DNA of 64,000 bases, from positions 2,413,164-2,477,163 of the forward strand of contig CAXIPT010000005.1 of the NCBI GenBank assembly GCA_964030475.1. The letters run 5' to 3'. Numbering within the stretch: position 1 is the first letter of the stretch; each line of letters opens with the position of its first letter. Shown here in pieces: positions 21,061 to 32,862 of the stretch. This DNA comes from Tethya wilhelma (taxonomy: Eukaryota > Porifera > Demospongiae > Tethyida > Tethyidae). Below the pieces are notes generated by a model. The model was not told the DNA's origin. It did not search any database and was given only the letters and a program-made list of their open reading frames with translations. Position numbers and translations under genes: made by a program.

Positions 21061-21325
21061 ACAAGTTTAATTAATTATCATACAATTAACAAACCATGCA
21101 TTGACTAATAATAAAGCCCATCATGTAATTTTTGACAATCCGCCAAGTCATATTCCCGCCAATATTTTGTGCTATACAGTATGCGTTATATTATACTTGG
21201 CTTGGGTTTATATGTATTTAGTTATAAATGCATGCATGCTGACTCATAGTCTATTGAGCTTTACCCACGAAGTTTTTGCTCAACTATGACTGACATGGCA
21301 AAAAATGGTTGTTAAAGCAAAGATG

Positions 21326-21347
21326 GGTCTAGCTCTATAGACTAGCT
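21326..21347. other. Solo MITE terminus
   Basis: GGGTCTAGCTCTATAGACTA closely matches the right end of the 602-bp MITE at 18265-18866. No partner repeat is seen nearby, so it is a remnant. Confidence 0.45.
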
Positions 21348-21543
21348 GACTCAGTATATATTCAGGATTCTAAAATTTATGGCATGGGGAATAGCTTGCA
21401 TGACTTGTGGGGTACACACAGATGAAGTAATTTGAGAACAATTATAGTAAGTCTTCTGTGCTATAACTATAGATTGTGATCAGTAATATTGCATTTATGT
21501 TACTTGCGCTTCAACTACACAGTGACAATGAGAGTCAGTTAAG

Positions 21544-23703
21544 ATGGCTTTCTATCTCAGTTTGTGTCAGTTGGTGATGATTTGTCTCTGTTTGAGGCTT
21601 CACATTGCTTCAGGAGACACCTTCTATATATATTGTCACATCATCACAGAGCAGCCCTTGTCCTGGAGAGTTTGATGGAGTGCCTTGTCTTACTCTGCGA
21701 GAGTATATGCCTCAAATCCAAGTTGAAATCAGAACATAACACTCCTCATTGAACCTGGATCTCACAACTTCTCACTGGTATTGCCTGTTTCCAATGGTTA
21801 CAACTTTACAATGTCCTCCACCAATGCTACTGTGATGTGTACATCTATAGATGCCAGGTTCACAATAGACACAGTGGAGAATGTCTACATGAGTGGAATG
21901 ACATTTCAAGGATGCCACACAGCAATACAGATGACAAGTGTTACCTTAGCAACAGTGAGTGCAACCCATTTTGTTTCAAACCAGCAAATAACAAGCCATA
22001 CAGATCATACCTATTGGTATGGTGGTGCCTTGTATGTCACTGGCTCTTCAGTTGAGATCAATGATTGTGAATTTCGAAACAACAGAGCTTACTGGAGTGG
22101 TGGGGCCATTTATGGTAGGTCATCAAATATCACAATTGACAGATCAGTGTTTTGCAGCAATCATGCCAACAACTTTGGAGGGGCCATTTATATATACAAT
22201 AACGGAGAACTTATAGTGAACAATTCAAATTAGAGATTTTTATATTTAGGTCTAGTTTTATACAAAACTCAGCTGGGCATATTCAGCCAAGTAATGCTGG
22301 AGGAGCCATTTACATTTATGAAAGTATTAGCAGCGAATATAATCACGCATCTAGTTCTACTGTAACTAGAATTGAAAGATCAGTTTTTGATGACAATGAT
22401 GCACATAATGGAGGAGCAATATACTATCATAGCAATAATGAAAATTATTATTATGATTATTTTTACTCTGCCGATAACCGAACTGCAATGTCGTCATCAA
22501 CTTTCAGTATAATCAGGTCAGAATTCAACAGAAATTCTGCTGAAAGATATGATGGAGGAGCAATTTACATCTCTTGGCAATCCAGAAACATTGCCAACTC
22601 AACCTCATCTCTGATAGAGTGTCAGTTTATCAACAATACTGCTGGGAGAAAAGGTGGAGCTGTTTACAAGAGCAGCAATAACAATGAATTAGATATAAAT
22701 CAGAACCACTATATCAGCAACAGAGCAATTAGTGAAGGAGGAGCTCTTTACGTACGAGGAACAGACAATTCAGTTAATGTTATTGACAGCTCATTCCTCA
22801 ACAATACAGGAGGAGGAATTTATGTAAGTGGAGAAAAGGCAAGTGTCAAACTCTCTTCAACAATATTTACTGATAACACAGCAAGCACATTTGGAGGTGC
22901 TCTCTATATATGTTATAGGGACAAACAGCTCTATTGACGTAATTGGTAGTTCATTTCTCAACAACAGTGCAACAAGGGAAGGTGGAGGAGCTATTTACTC
23001 TGATGGACTCAATGCTAATGTAACACTCTCTTCCTCAACCTTCATCAATAACTCAGCCTCTTACTGTGCTGTGTTGGATGTCGACAACTATAACCACTTC
23101 AGTGGGAACCTCACAAACAGTCTATTCAACTACAACACAGCAACTGGACGTGGCACCCTTGGAGGAGGAGTGGCATGTATTAGGAATGCCTCCATCAACA
23201 TTCTCAACAGTACCTTCAGACACAACTCTGCCAAGAACCATGCTAGGGTGTTCTTCATAGACGAAAGTCTCACCACAGTGGATAGAAGCTCTTTCATCAA
23301 CAATACTGCAGCTCTGGATGGTGACACACAAGTGTACCAATGACCACACTAATGACCACAATGGAAGCAACAGAGGAAGGGACTGCAATGGAGAAGACAG
23401 AACAAGGAACCTTGGTGGAGAGGACAGAGCAAGGGACCATGGTGGAGATGACAGAGCAAGGAACCATGGTGGAGACAACCATTCTACCTCGATCAGTCAG
23501 TGACTGTAACTGAAATGCCAATGACCACAGTGACTGACACTTTTCCTGAAACTACTACTTCAGCAATTATAGTACACATTGAGGATTACAAATTCCTTAT
23601 AGCCTTTACAGTAACAGGTTTCCTCCTTGTTGCTGTAGTGGCTGTGTTAATATGCATCTTTTGTTGCACAAAACTACACATAACTACTACTGTTCAACTT
23701 TGA
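21544..23703 (+). pseudogene. pmp-like beta-helix membrane protein (plus copy, frameshifted)
   Basis: Starts at ATG 21544 with a hydrophobic leader (M-A-F-Y-L-S-L-C-Q-L-V). The body has many G-G-A-I-Y and F-x-x-N-x-A repeats, as in polymorphic-membrane-protein-like right-handed beta-helices. The C-terminus near 23590-23670 is a membrane anchor (F-L-I-A-F-T-V-T-G-F-L-L-V-A-V-V-A-V) with a short tail. The frame is broken repeatedly: AT-dinucleotide gains near 21630, 21712 and 22912, a stop at 21736, a shift near 22231, a ~390-bp deletion at about 23322 relative to the minus copy, and a 4-base insertion GATC at 23491-23494. An intact form would be a secreted or surface protein. Several shifts in one copy make pseudogene status likely; short introns could explain at most one. 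Confidence 0.7.
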
Positions 23704-23941
23704 GCCCAACACAAACCAAATTATTATCACTAATTCAATGTCACTTTACATATAAGTTTGGTGCATTATGCCAATTTGTGCAGTTTAAACCACACAATTT
23801 TTTATAATGGGCCAAATTGTGCAATGTGAAAAACATGTGTATTTATACCAGAGATATGAAGTATGCAATTACACGACATGTACTCAGCAAGGAATGTAAA
23901 GAGTGAATCAAGAAATTGATTATATTGTGTAGATTTATTCA
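23704..23941 (-). other. Shared 3' flank of glycosidase and pmp-like genes
   Basis: The reverse complement of this stretch matches about 13770-14037. It ends ...GATTTATTCA exactly at the LTR at 23942, which is the other half of the Gypsy target site. Confidence 0.8.
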
Positions 23942-24171
23942 TGTAGTGACTTGCATAAAATTAACACTATCATTGTAGTTGTGTAGTATGCACATGCTCA
24001 GTAGCCCTGATTTATATACAAGAAGTTACTTATTATTTATTGTGTATGTATAAGTCTGTGTATTTTACTGTAAGACCAGAGAGGATTAAAGTTGAGCTAT
24101 GAGCAACATGGAAAGTGAAAGTAGCAAGCCAAGTGCAAGTGCAGTCGCGGCCTAAGACCCTGGTCGTTACA
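23942..24171 (+). repeat. 5' LTR of the second Gypsy copy
   Basis: 230 bp, reverse complement of the LTRs at 4453 and 10891. Confidence 0.9.
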
Positions 24172-24369
24172 ATTGGCGACCCTGCCAGGATCCGATCAGG
24201 GGATTCCAGGATTCGATCAGGGGATTCCAGGATTACCATAGAGCATAAGGAAGATCAAGTATTGGCCTGGCTACGGTGCAGTGTGGGCGAGTACGAGTCA
24301 AAGTGTCACGGAGCTCAAGGCACGTAGATGCCACTGGCACCTCGCGGCTGTTGATCCTCTCTCAGTCTC

Positions 24370-25266
24370 ATGTCTAAAAGGGAACTCAAAGCCCTATTGA
24401 AGACGAAAGTAAAGAGCCCTTGTTCAGTTTCGGGCTCCCCAGCAAGTGGACGTCCACGAAGAACCTGCAAGCTTCTCAGTCGGACAGGCAACATGGCCGA
24501 GAAAAGTGGTTCTAATGGCAGTGAGTTGGACTCAGGTCAACTGGAAGCTAGCCAAGTTACTCCGGAAGTAGCCAAACTGCAACAGCAGCTTGCAGAGTTA
24601 GGAGAGCTACTATCCCGCTCGCAGGCCGAAAATGCAAGAGTCAACGAGATGTTAGACCAGGCGCACTTCGAGGCGAGGAATGCTCGGGAAGAGGCGGAGC
24701 TCGGTCAGCAAGAGATCCAGAGACTAGCTCAGCAATTGGAGCACGTTTGTACAAAGAACGAGCTAGAGATGTACAAAAGATTGGAGACACTGAGAATTGA
24801 ACATACAGAACAGTTGAAGCAAGAAAAGAGACAGTGGGAAAAGGAGCGCAAAAGAGCAGATGGTTTGATTAGTGAGCTCAAGGCGAGATCTGAAATAGAG
24901 AGATCGCAGTTCAAGTCAAGGGTAGAACATCTCGAATCCGAACTGGCCAAGAAGGTGCCAGCTATTACAAATCGACGAATGTCTGACTACCCTGCTGGTG
25001 GAAACCCTCATGCCCCTGCATTCCAAACGAATCAATGTTACTCATTGGGAGAGAGTAACCCTTCTCGAGACACTACACAAGTGGAAGCCACTGAGCAGCA
25101 AATTGCTACTCACGAATATTCAGATGAGGATGCTACAAATGTGATTCCACAAACAATGGTAACCATGTACGATCCCGCCCAAACATGTGGCTATGAAAAT
25201 CGCTTAACAATAGGTGGAGCAAGAACAGTTGTTCGAAATTGCCCACAAATAGTGGAAAGCACATGT
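24370..25266 (+). CDS. Gypsy gag-pol, 5' portion
   Basis: 299 codons from the same ATG as the full element, covering the coiled-coil region, and matching it residue for residue as far as it goes. Truncated by the gap; the codons past the gap are minisatellite, not element. Confidence 0.88.
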
Positions 25267-25276
25267 NNNNNNNNNN
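25267..25276. other. Assembly gap
   Basis: Ten n between the truncated Gypsy copy and minisatellite array B. The size is nominal. Confidence 0.95.
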
Positions 25277-26774
25277 AGAACCCAAGAACCTTTCCCACTA
25301 AAACTAGTGGAGAATCCAAGAACCTTTCCCACTAAAACTAGTGGAGAACCCATGGAAGAACTTTTCCCACTAAAACTAGTGGAGAACCCAGAACCTTTCC
25401 CACTAAAACTAGTGGAGAACCCAAGAACCTTTCCCACTTTAGTAAAACTAGTGGAGAACCCAAGAACCTTTTCTCATTAAAACTACTGGAGAACCCAAGA
25501 TCTTTTCTCATTAAAACTACTAGAGAACCCAAGAACCTTTTCTCATTAAAACTACTAGAGAACCTAAGAACCTTTCCCACTAAAACTAGTGGAGAACCCA
25601 AGAATTTTTCCCACTAAAACTAGTGGAGAACCCAAGAACCTTTTCCCATTAAAACTAGTTGAGAACCCAAGAACCTTTTCTCATTAAAGCTATACTGGAG
25701 AACCCAAGAACCTTTTCTCATTAAAACTACTGGAGAACCTAAGAACCTTTCCCATTATAACTATACTGGAGAACCCAAGAACCTTTCCCACTAAAACTAG
25801 TGGAGAACCCAAGAACCTTTCCCACTAAAACTAGTGGAGAACCCAGAACCTTTCCCACTAAAACTAGTGGTGAACCCAAGAACCTTTCCCACTAAATTAA
25901 AACTAGTGGAGAACCCAAGAACCTTTTCTCATTAAAACTACTGGAGAACCCAAGAATCTTTTCTCATTAAAACTACTAGAGAACCCAAGAACCTTTTCTC
26001 ATTAAAACTACTAGAGAACCTAAGAACCTTTCCCACTAAAACTAGTGGAGAACCCATGCAAGAACCTTTCCCACTAAAACTAGTGGAGAACCCAAGAACC
26101 TTTCCCACTAAAACTAGTGGAGAACCCAAGAACCTTTTCTCATTAAAACTACTGGAGAACCCAAGAACCTTTTCTCATTAAAACGACTAGAGAACCCAAG
26201 AACCTTTTCTCATTAAAACTATAAGAACCTTTCCCACTAAAACTAGTGGAGAACCCAAGAACCTTTCCCACTAAAACTAGTGGAGAACCCAAGAACCTTT
26301 TCCCATTAAAACTAGTGGAAAACCCAAGAACCTTTTCTCATTAAAACTCTACTGAAGAACCCAAGAACCTTTTTCATTAAAACTACTGGAGAACCTAAGA
26401 ACCTTTCCCATTATAACTATACTGGAACCTTTCCCACTAAAACTAGTGGAGAACCCGAGAACCTTTCCCACTAAAACTAGTGGAGAACCCAAGAACCTTT
26501 CCCACTAAATTAAAACTACTGGAGAACCCAAGAACCTTTTCTCATTAAAACTACTAGAGAACCCAAGAACCTTTTCTCAATAAAACTACAGTACATAACT
26601 GGAGAACCCAAGAACCTTTTCTCATTAAAACTACTTCAGTGGAGAACCTAAGAACCTTTTCTCATTATAACTAGTGCACTGGAGAACCCAAGAACCTTTC
26701 CCACTAAAACTAGTGGAGAACCCAAGAACTTTTCCCACTAAAACTAGTGTAGAACCCAAGAACCTTTTCTCATT
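25277..26774 (-). repeat. 34-bp hairpin minisatellite, array B (reverse)
   Basis: About 43 units in inverted orientation to array A. Variant units recur in the same order about 660 bp apart (for example the CCCATTATAACTATACTGG unit near 25749 and 26408), showing a higher-order repeat. Frames such as G-S-P-L-V-L-V-G-K-V-L in this stretch are products of the repeat, not genes. Confidence 0.9.
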
Positions 26775-27430
26775 TGAATGCTCTTTTCGCACTGAATTCA
26801 TTGACAATGGTAAAGGTCCCGGTTTCATATGACCTTCCTACTTCTAAATATACACAAGGTGTTTTTAGGTGCTTTCTTTATACTGACTACATATTTTTAA
26901 ATGTTATCAGTCAATGGTTTGTTGTATTAAAATGCAACTTGTACTATTGTACTCAGCACAAAATGAGCTTTCAAATGATATATAGATAGCCATGTTTTGG
27001 GTAAAATCTGATGATACGGTGTTGGTTCAATTCATAACCCTGTACAATTCCTAGGTACACTATATACTAATATTCAGCACTTATGGAAGAAGAGCTAATT
27101 TTTCCTATACTTTTAGCAAAACATAACAAAATAGATATCATTTGAATGCTCTTATCACACTGAATGCAATGGTAAAGGTCCCTGTTTCATACAAGCCTTC
27201 TACTCTTAAATATGCACAAGGTGTTTTTAGGTGCTTTCTCTATACTGACTACATATCTTTAACTACTATCATTCAATGATTTTTTGTATGAAAATGGAAC
27301 TTGTACCAATGTAATCAGCACAAAATGAGCTTTCAAATGATACATATAGATTGCCATCTTACGAGTAAGATCAAAAGTTTAATTCATAACCATGGACAAT
27401 TCCGATGGGCACACTATCACACTCATATAT
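26772..27430 (+). repeat. Satellite, plus orientation, second locus
   Basis: About 1.8 units of the ~361-bp satellite, joined to array B within the shared word CATTT. Confidence 0.8.
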
Positions 27431-27486
27431 TCATGCGCCATTATTACTTATACGATCCAGACCTTGAGCTCAGCCGTGGTATAATC

Positions 27487-28687
27487 ATGGAGCTGTCTGT
27501 TGGTGATTTTTGGTGTGAATGAATCTTGGGCAGCTCTTCATCAGTTCTCTTGGGACATTCAACCATGCAGTGTTCTTCCACTCTGCTGACCTAAGTGGCT
27601 ATTATGCCAAAGACTCTCTCAAAACCATTGCCAAGTTCCAAATGGTAACAATTGAGAAAGAAATGAGATTATACATGGAGGACAGAGACAATGAAGACTT
27701 TGTGGTAGAGACAATGAAACCCATCAAGAATAAACCCAAATGTGACGGCCTAGTTTTAATGGAGTTTAATGGCACATTAAACAGAGTTAACGTAAGAGTT
27801 CAGGTGGCTGGGTGGGGCAAGGCGCAGGTAGTTCTGCCCATTCGTTCTACACATGCATGTGCATGCTGGTCTCTCTCATTCTGCCTCATGCACACAGTGC
27901 TTGTTGTTGGCTGTCTGATTGCATGTCCTTCCTCCTGTCCCTTCAAGGTTCATGGCTGTTTAATTGTTACTGAACTCTTCTGATTGGTGGGTTGTTTCTT
28001 TAACTAGACACACTCAGGGTATCTCCACTGGGTCTGTTCTCCCGGGCAGTCTCAATGTGAATGATGTGGCTGTAGTTTTCAGTTAGATTTCAATTTTTGG
28101 GCCCGCAATTATTTCACACGGAAATAATTTGGGCGGGGTAATTGAGCCAGATGGCCCAATTAAGGGTACCCTGCAATTGGAGTATGCATGGGTTTTAGCT
28201 ACAGCCATACCCTCTTCGTTTTCTGTCAGTCCATGCATGTGTGTGGTATTCTTGCCTGAGCGCATTTGTGTTAACATGAGCTCTTTCTATGATTACTCGG
28301 CAATGGAATGAATGGCTAGAGAGTTCGAAAAACATCCTGAATTCTTGCTCCACAATGAACAGGGTCAATTTGTCACTACGAACAAAGGGCTTTACATTTA
28401 CGATCTCTCAACCCAAAGGTGAGGCAGTAGTGGTTGAATTTTTGCTTGAATGCCACTAAGTTTGGTGATGCATGTTATTATAATGAATTGTGGAATATTG
28501 ATGGCCTGGGATTCAGAAATCATCCATCCCCAGAAAAAATGAAGGCTCCATGACAAACCACTAGGAAGACCAACAGCTCCTGCCTCCTACCAACCTGAGA
28601 GGAGCATGTAGACGAGGAGATCTGAGTCAGGCACGAATGTCACCTTCAATGCAAATACAAACAGAGATAGAATAGAGCAATGGTTGA
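27487..28687 (+). pseudogene. Glycosidase-like copy 4, decayed
   Basis: Same promoter-proximal block and start region as copies 1 and 2, but the signal peptide has a deletion. The frame from about 27519 matches to I-K-N-K-P-K, then ~530 bases of unrelated DNA are inserted (about 27744-28275), then homology resumes with frameshifts. An internal deletion at about 28548 joins the middle directly to the C-terminal block. The terminal stop is at 28685-28687. Clearly non-functional. Confidence 0.88.
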
Positions 28688-28987
28688 TACTATATATATT
28701 GTTTGTTTTAGTGTAGCTAATTATATGACCATTGTGGAGTGGTATCGTAGAATCAACTGGAGTTTATTACATCCATAATAATTAATCTCATATTCCAGCA
28801 GTCAAATCTTGTTTTGTAGAATCTAGTAACACATCTTTACTTTTGATTCACCATGTGTGGCTACTTTATAATAAAAGTGTCCATATCTTAATAATTTATG
28901 CTGCCTCCCCATTAATTATAGATGTCATTAATCCAAACTTATACTTACCATTAATTTTGATAAGATTTTCTATGTGCTCCTTCTCAG

Positions 28988-29972
<985 letters not shown>

Positions 29973-30419
29973 CCTGTGCTTCAGAATCAGTTTGCTGCAG
30001 CCATCAGTGCATACAGGTGATGCTTGACTGATTGATGATCATGCTTTTTATGTCATAAAATAATAATTATGAACTGTTGTATTATACTACTGAAACTATT
30101 ATGGGAAATACACATACATTGTGGGTACTTACATGCATGTATATTATAAGTTGGTAGATTATAATTGACACTGGCACTTCATAATATGAGTAATGGTATC
30201 TTCCGTGCTGTTCACTTTTTCACATCTGTATACATGCAGGTCATCACTGATCTTACGGTTGAGGTATATTTTCTGAAGCACCAGGGAAATTGTTTATCCT
30301 TTTCACTGTTGTATCGTTTGTTTGTTGTCGTTGTTTTTTGTTTTTACAATCAAGACGTTTATCATTTTTGATTCAGTAATAGCATCTCTACATATGTTTT
30401 CTTATTTCGTTCTCATTTT

Positions 30420-30484
30420 GTCACAGTCATGATGATGTTCCCTTAAACCTCACAGTAGGTAGGGAGTGTCTGATGCTTTGTGAC
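30420..30484 (+). promoter_or_regulatory. SECIS element of thioredoxin reductase
   Basis: About 455 bases 3' of the in-frame TGA. Lower stem GTCACA/TGTGAC at the ends; the quartet ATGA (30429-30432) faces TGAT (30471-30474); a 10-bp upper helix GATGTTCCCT with AGGGAGTGTC includes G-U pairs; the apical loop starts with AAA (30445-30447). This is the consensus eukaryotic SECIS layout, recruiting the selenocysteine insertion machinery. Found by eye; not scored. Confidence 0.82.
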
Positions 30485-30813
30485 AAAAAGTTCATTGTGC
30501 AAAAATTAATGTTATTTTGTTCCAAATAACTGAACGAAACTATTTCTTGGTCGCCAGCTGGAGGGGGGAAATATGTCCTGCAGAAAAGCAGCCTTCCTCT
30601 GATGCGTACGACTTGCAGCATCCATTGTTTAACTATTGAGACGCCGTAGCAGTGAACTTCCAACCCATTCCAACCCTGTTTGCACGCCCATTCCCTCTGA
30701 GTCCAGCAGTTGCTTCTGTTCAAGTTCGACCTCAGTGTGACCTCGTCGTGTAGCAGCTTCAGCGCCAGTAGCGGTAAGAAAGTTGCATGTGGAATTCACA
30801 GCGAGCTTGTTTT
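30485..30813. other. Non-coding, possible first exon or promoter
   Basis: More CpG-rich than its surroundings around 30600-30775, ending GCCAGTAGCG followed by GTAAGAAAG, a good donor site. It may be a 5' untranslated exon of a gene to the right. No coding frame is supported. Confidence 0.3.
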
Positions 30814-32820
30814 TGATGCTGATTTGCCATGCATTTTATAGGATAATGTTTGTGATGTGCGTTTATTTGTATGCGTATAAATTTAATATTGTCAACAATC
30901 GTGCTGCAGTGAAATATAAATATTAATGAGTGTTAATTGGTTTGCCGCCTGCACACAATAATTATTATTTCTAATGGTCTAGTCTTCAATCATTGTGTCT
31001 TTGATCGCAGCTGGTGTTGCGTGCACGTCTAGGTGGGTTCTAGTGCTTTCAGATACATTTATATGGCAGCTGTGTTTATAAGTATTCTTGGTTTGTTTAC
31101 ATGCTACTCAGTTGTGTACTATTTATGGTGGATCAGCTGAGCAGCTTTACTACACTAACTTCACACTTGGAGTACTACTAATAGATAATAACTACAATAA
31201 TTATAGCACAATGTGACTGGGGTGCAGACATATTGCATTAGTTGTCTGTTCTTGCGCTCCCTTTGAGTGGGATTACTGCTAATGGCAAACGCTCATTCTT
31301 CCAAGGTGGGAAGTTGAGTCCACTGGACGTTCATTGTTATGGTGCCAGATATAATACAGACTAGCTAGTCGCGTTTGATTGTAGATTCAATGCAGAGGCA
31401 CTGTCTCATTGACATCCAGAAAGCTTAGTACATTTTTTTTTCTCTATTGACTGAATTCACATACAAGAAAGTTATAATACAGAAGTAGACTCTACTTCCT
31501 TTTTATGTGGATAAATTTGATCTTGGTATTGTTGGAGTTGATATGGAGTGTCCTTTATGGAGAGTTCGTAGGTCAAGTGCAGACCATAAGTTAGTGTGAT
31601 GGTATTTTCACTTTCCTCTCCTGACTAACTGCCTGCTTCCCTCACACCAACTGTGAGTTTAGATTGTCTAATGACCTGTGATGATGTGAATCATGCACAT
31701 GTATTTATAAAATCATGTACATAAAATTAATTGTACTACACTTGGCACATTTGGAAGTGTTCAATTCACAGCTAGCCTGTCTAGCTAGAGCTTCTGGTGG
31801 AAGCTGTATAGAGTANTGATGCTGAATTGCCATGCATTTTATTGGATATAATGTTTGTGATGTGCGTTTATTTGTATGCATATAAATTAATATTGTCAAT
31901 AATCGTGCTGCAGTGAAATATAAATATTAATGAGTGTTAATTGGTTTGCCGCCTGCACACAATTATTTCTAATGGTCTAGTCTCCAATCATGGTGTCTTT
32001 GATCGCAGCTGGTGTTGCGTGCACGTCTAGGTGGGCTCTAGTGCTTTCAGATACATTTATATGGCAGCTGTGTTTATAAGTATTCTTGGTTTGTTTACAT
32101 GCTGCTCAGTTGTGTACTATTTATGGTGGATCAGCTGAGCAGCTTTACTACACTAACTTCACACTTGGAGTACTACTAATAGATAATAACTACAATAATT
32201 ATAGCACAATGTGACTGGGGTCCAGACATATTGCATTAGTTGTCTGTTCTTGTGTTCCCTTTGAGTGGGATTACTGCTTATGGCAAACGCTCATTCTTTC
32301 AAGGTGGGAAGTTGAGTCCACTGGACGTTCATTGCTATAGTGCTAGATGTAATACAGACTATTGTAGCTAGTCGCATTTGATTGTAGATTCAATGCACAG
32401 GCACTGTCTCATTGACATCCAGAAAGCTTAGTACATTTTTTTTCTCTGTTGACTGAATTCACATACAAGAAAGTTATAATACAGAAGTAGACTCTACTTC
32501 CTTTTTATGTGGATAAATTTGATCTTGGTATTGTTGGAGTTGATATGGAGTGTCCTTTATGGAGAGTTCGTAGGTCAAGTGCAGACCATAAGTTTTATTA
32601 TTAGTGTGATGGTATTTTCACTTTCCTCTCCTGACTAACCTGCTTCCCTCACACCAACTGTGAGTTTAGATTGTCTAATGACCTGTGATGATGTGACTCA
32701 TGCACATGTGTTTATAAAATCATGTACATAAAATTAATTGTATTATACTTGGCACATTTGGAAGTGTTCAATTTACAGCTAGCCTGTCTAGTTAGAGCTT
32801 CTGATGGAAGCTGTATAGAG
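30814..32820. repeat. Diverged ~1-kb duplication at a contig join
   Basis: 30814-31815 and 31817-32820 are the same sequence with scattered substitutions and small indels, butted at the n at 31816. Either a tandem duplication or two haplotypes placed end to end. No gene inside. Confidence 0.85.
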
Positions 32821-32862
32821 CTCTCTCTCTCTGTTCTTTTTTTTTGTTTGTTTGTTTACAGG

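Larger units (their letters stand above)
23942..25266 (+). mobile_element. Second Gypsy copy, truncated by gap
   Basis: 5' LTR (23942-24171), primer-binding site, leader and the first ~300 residues of gag-pol in plus orientation. It reads as the same sequence as the element at 4453-11120 and stops at a run of ten n (25267-25276). The remainder may be missing from the assembly. Confidence 0.9.

Noticed and set aside
25277..26774. CRISPR-like regular repeats
   Set aside because: The 34-bp units are contiguous with no unique spacers, in an animal genome; this is a minisatellite.
25204..26828. Several 60-90 residue ORFs reading G-S-P-L-V-L-V-G-K-V-L repeats
   Set aside because: They are translations of the minisatellite and run in all frames.
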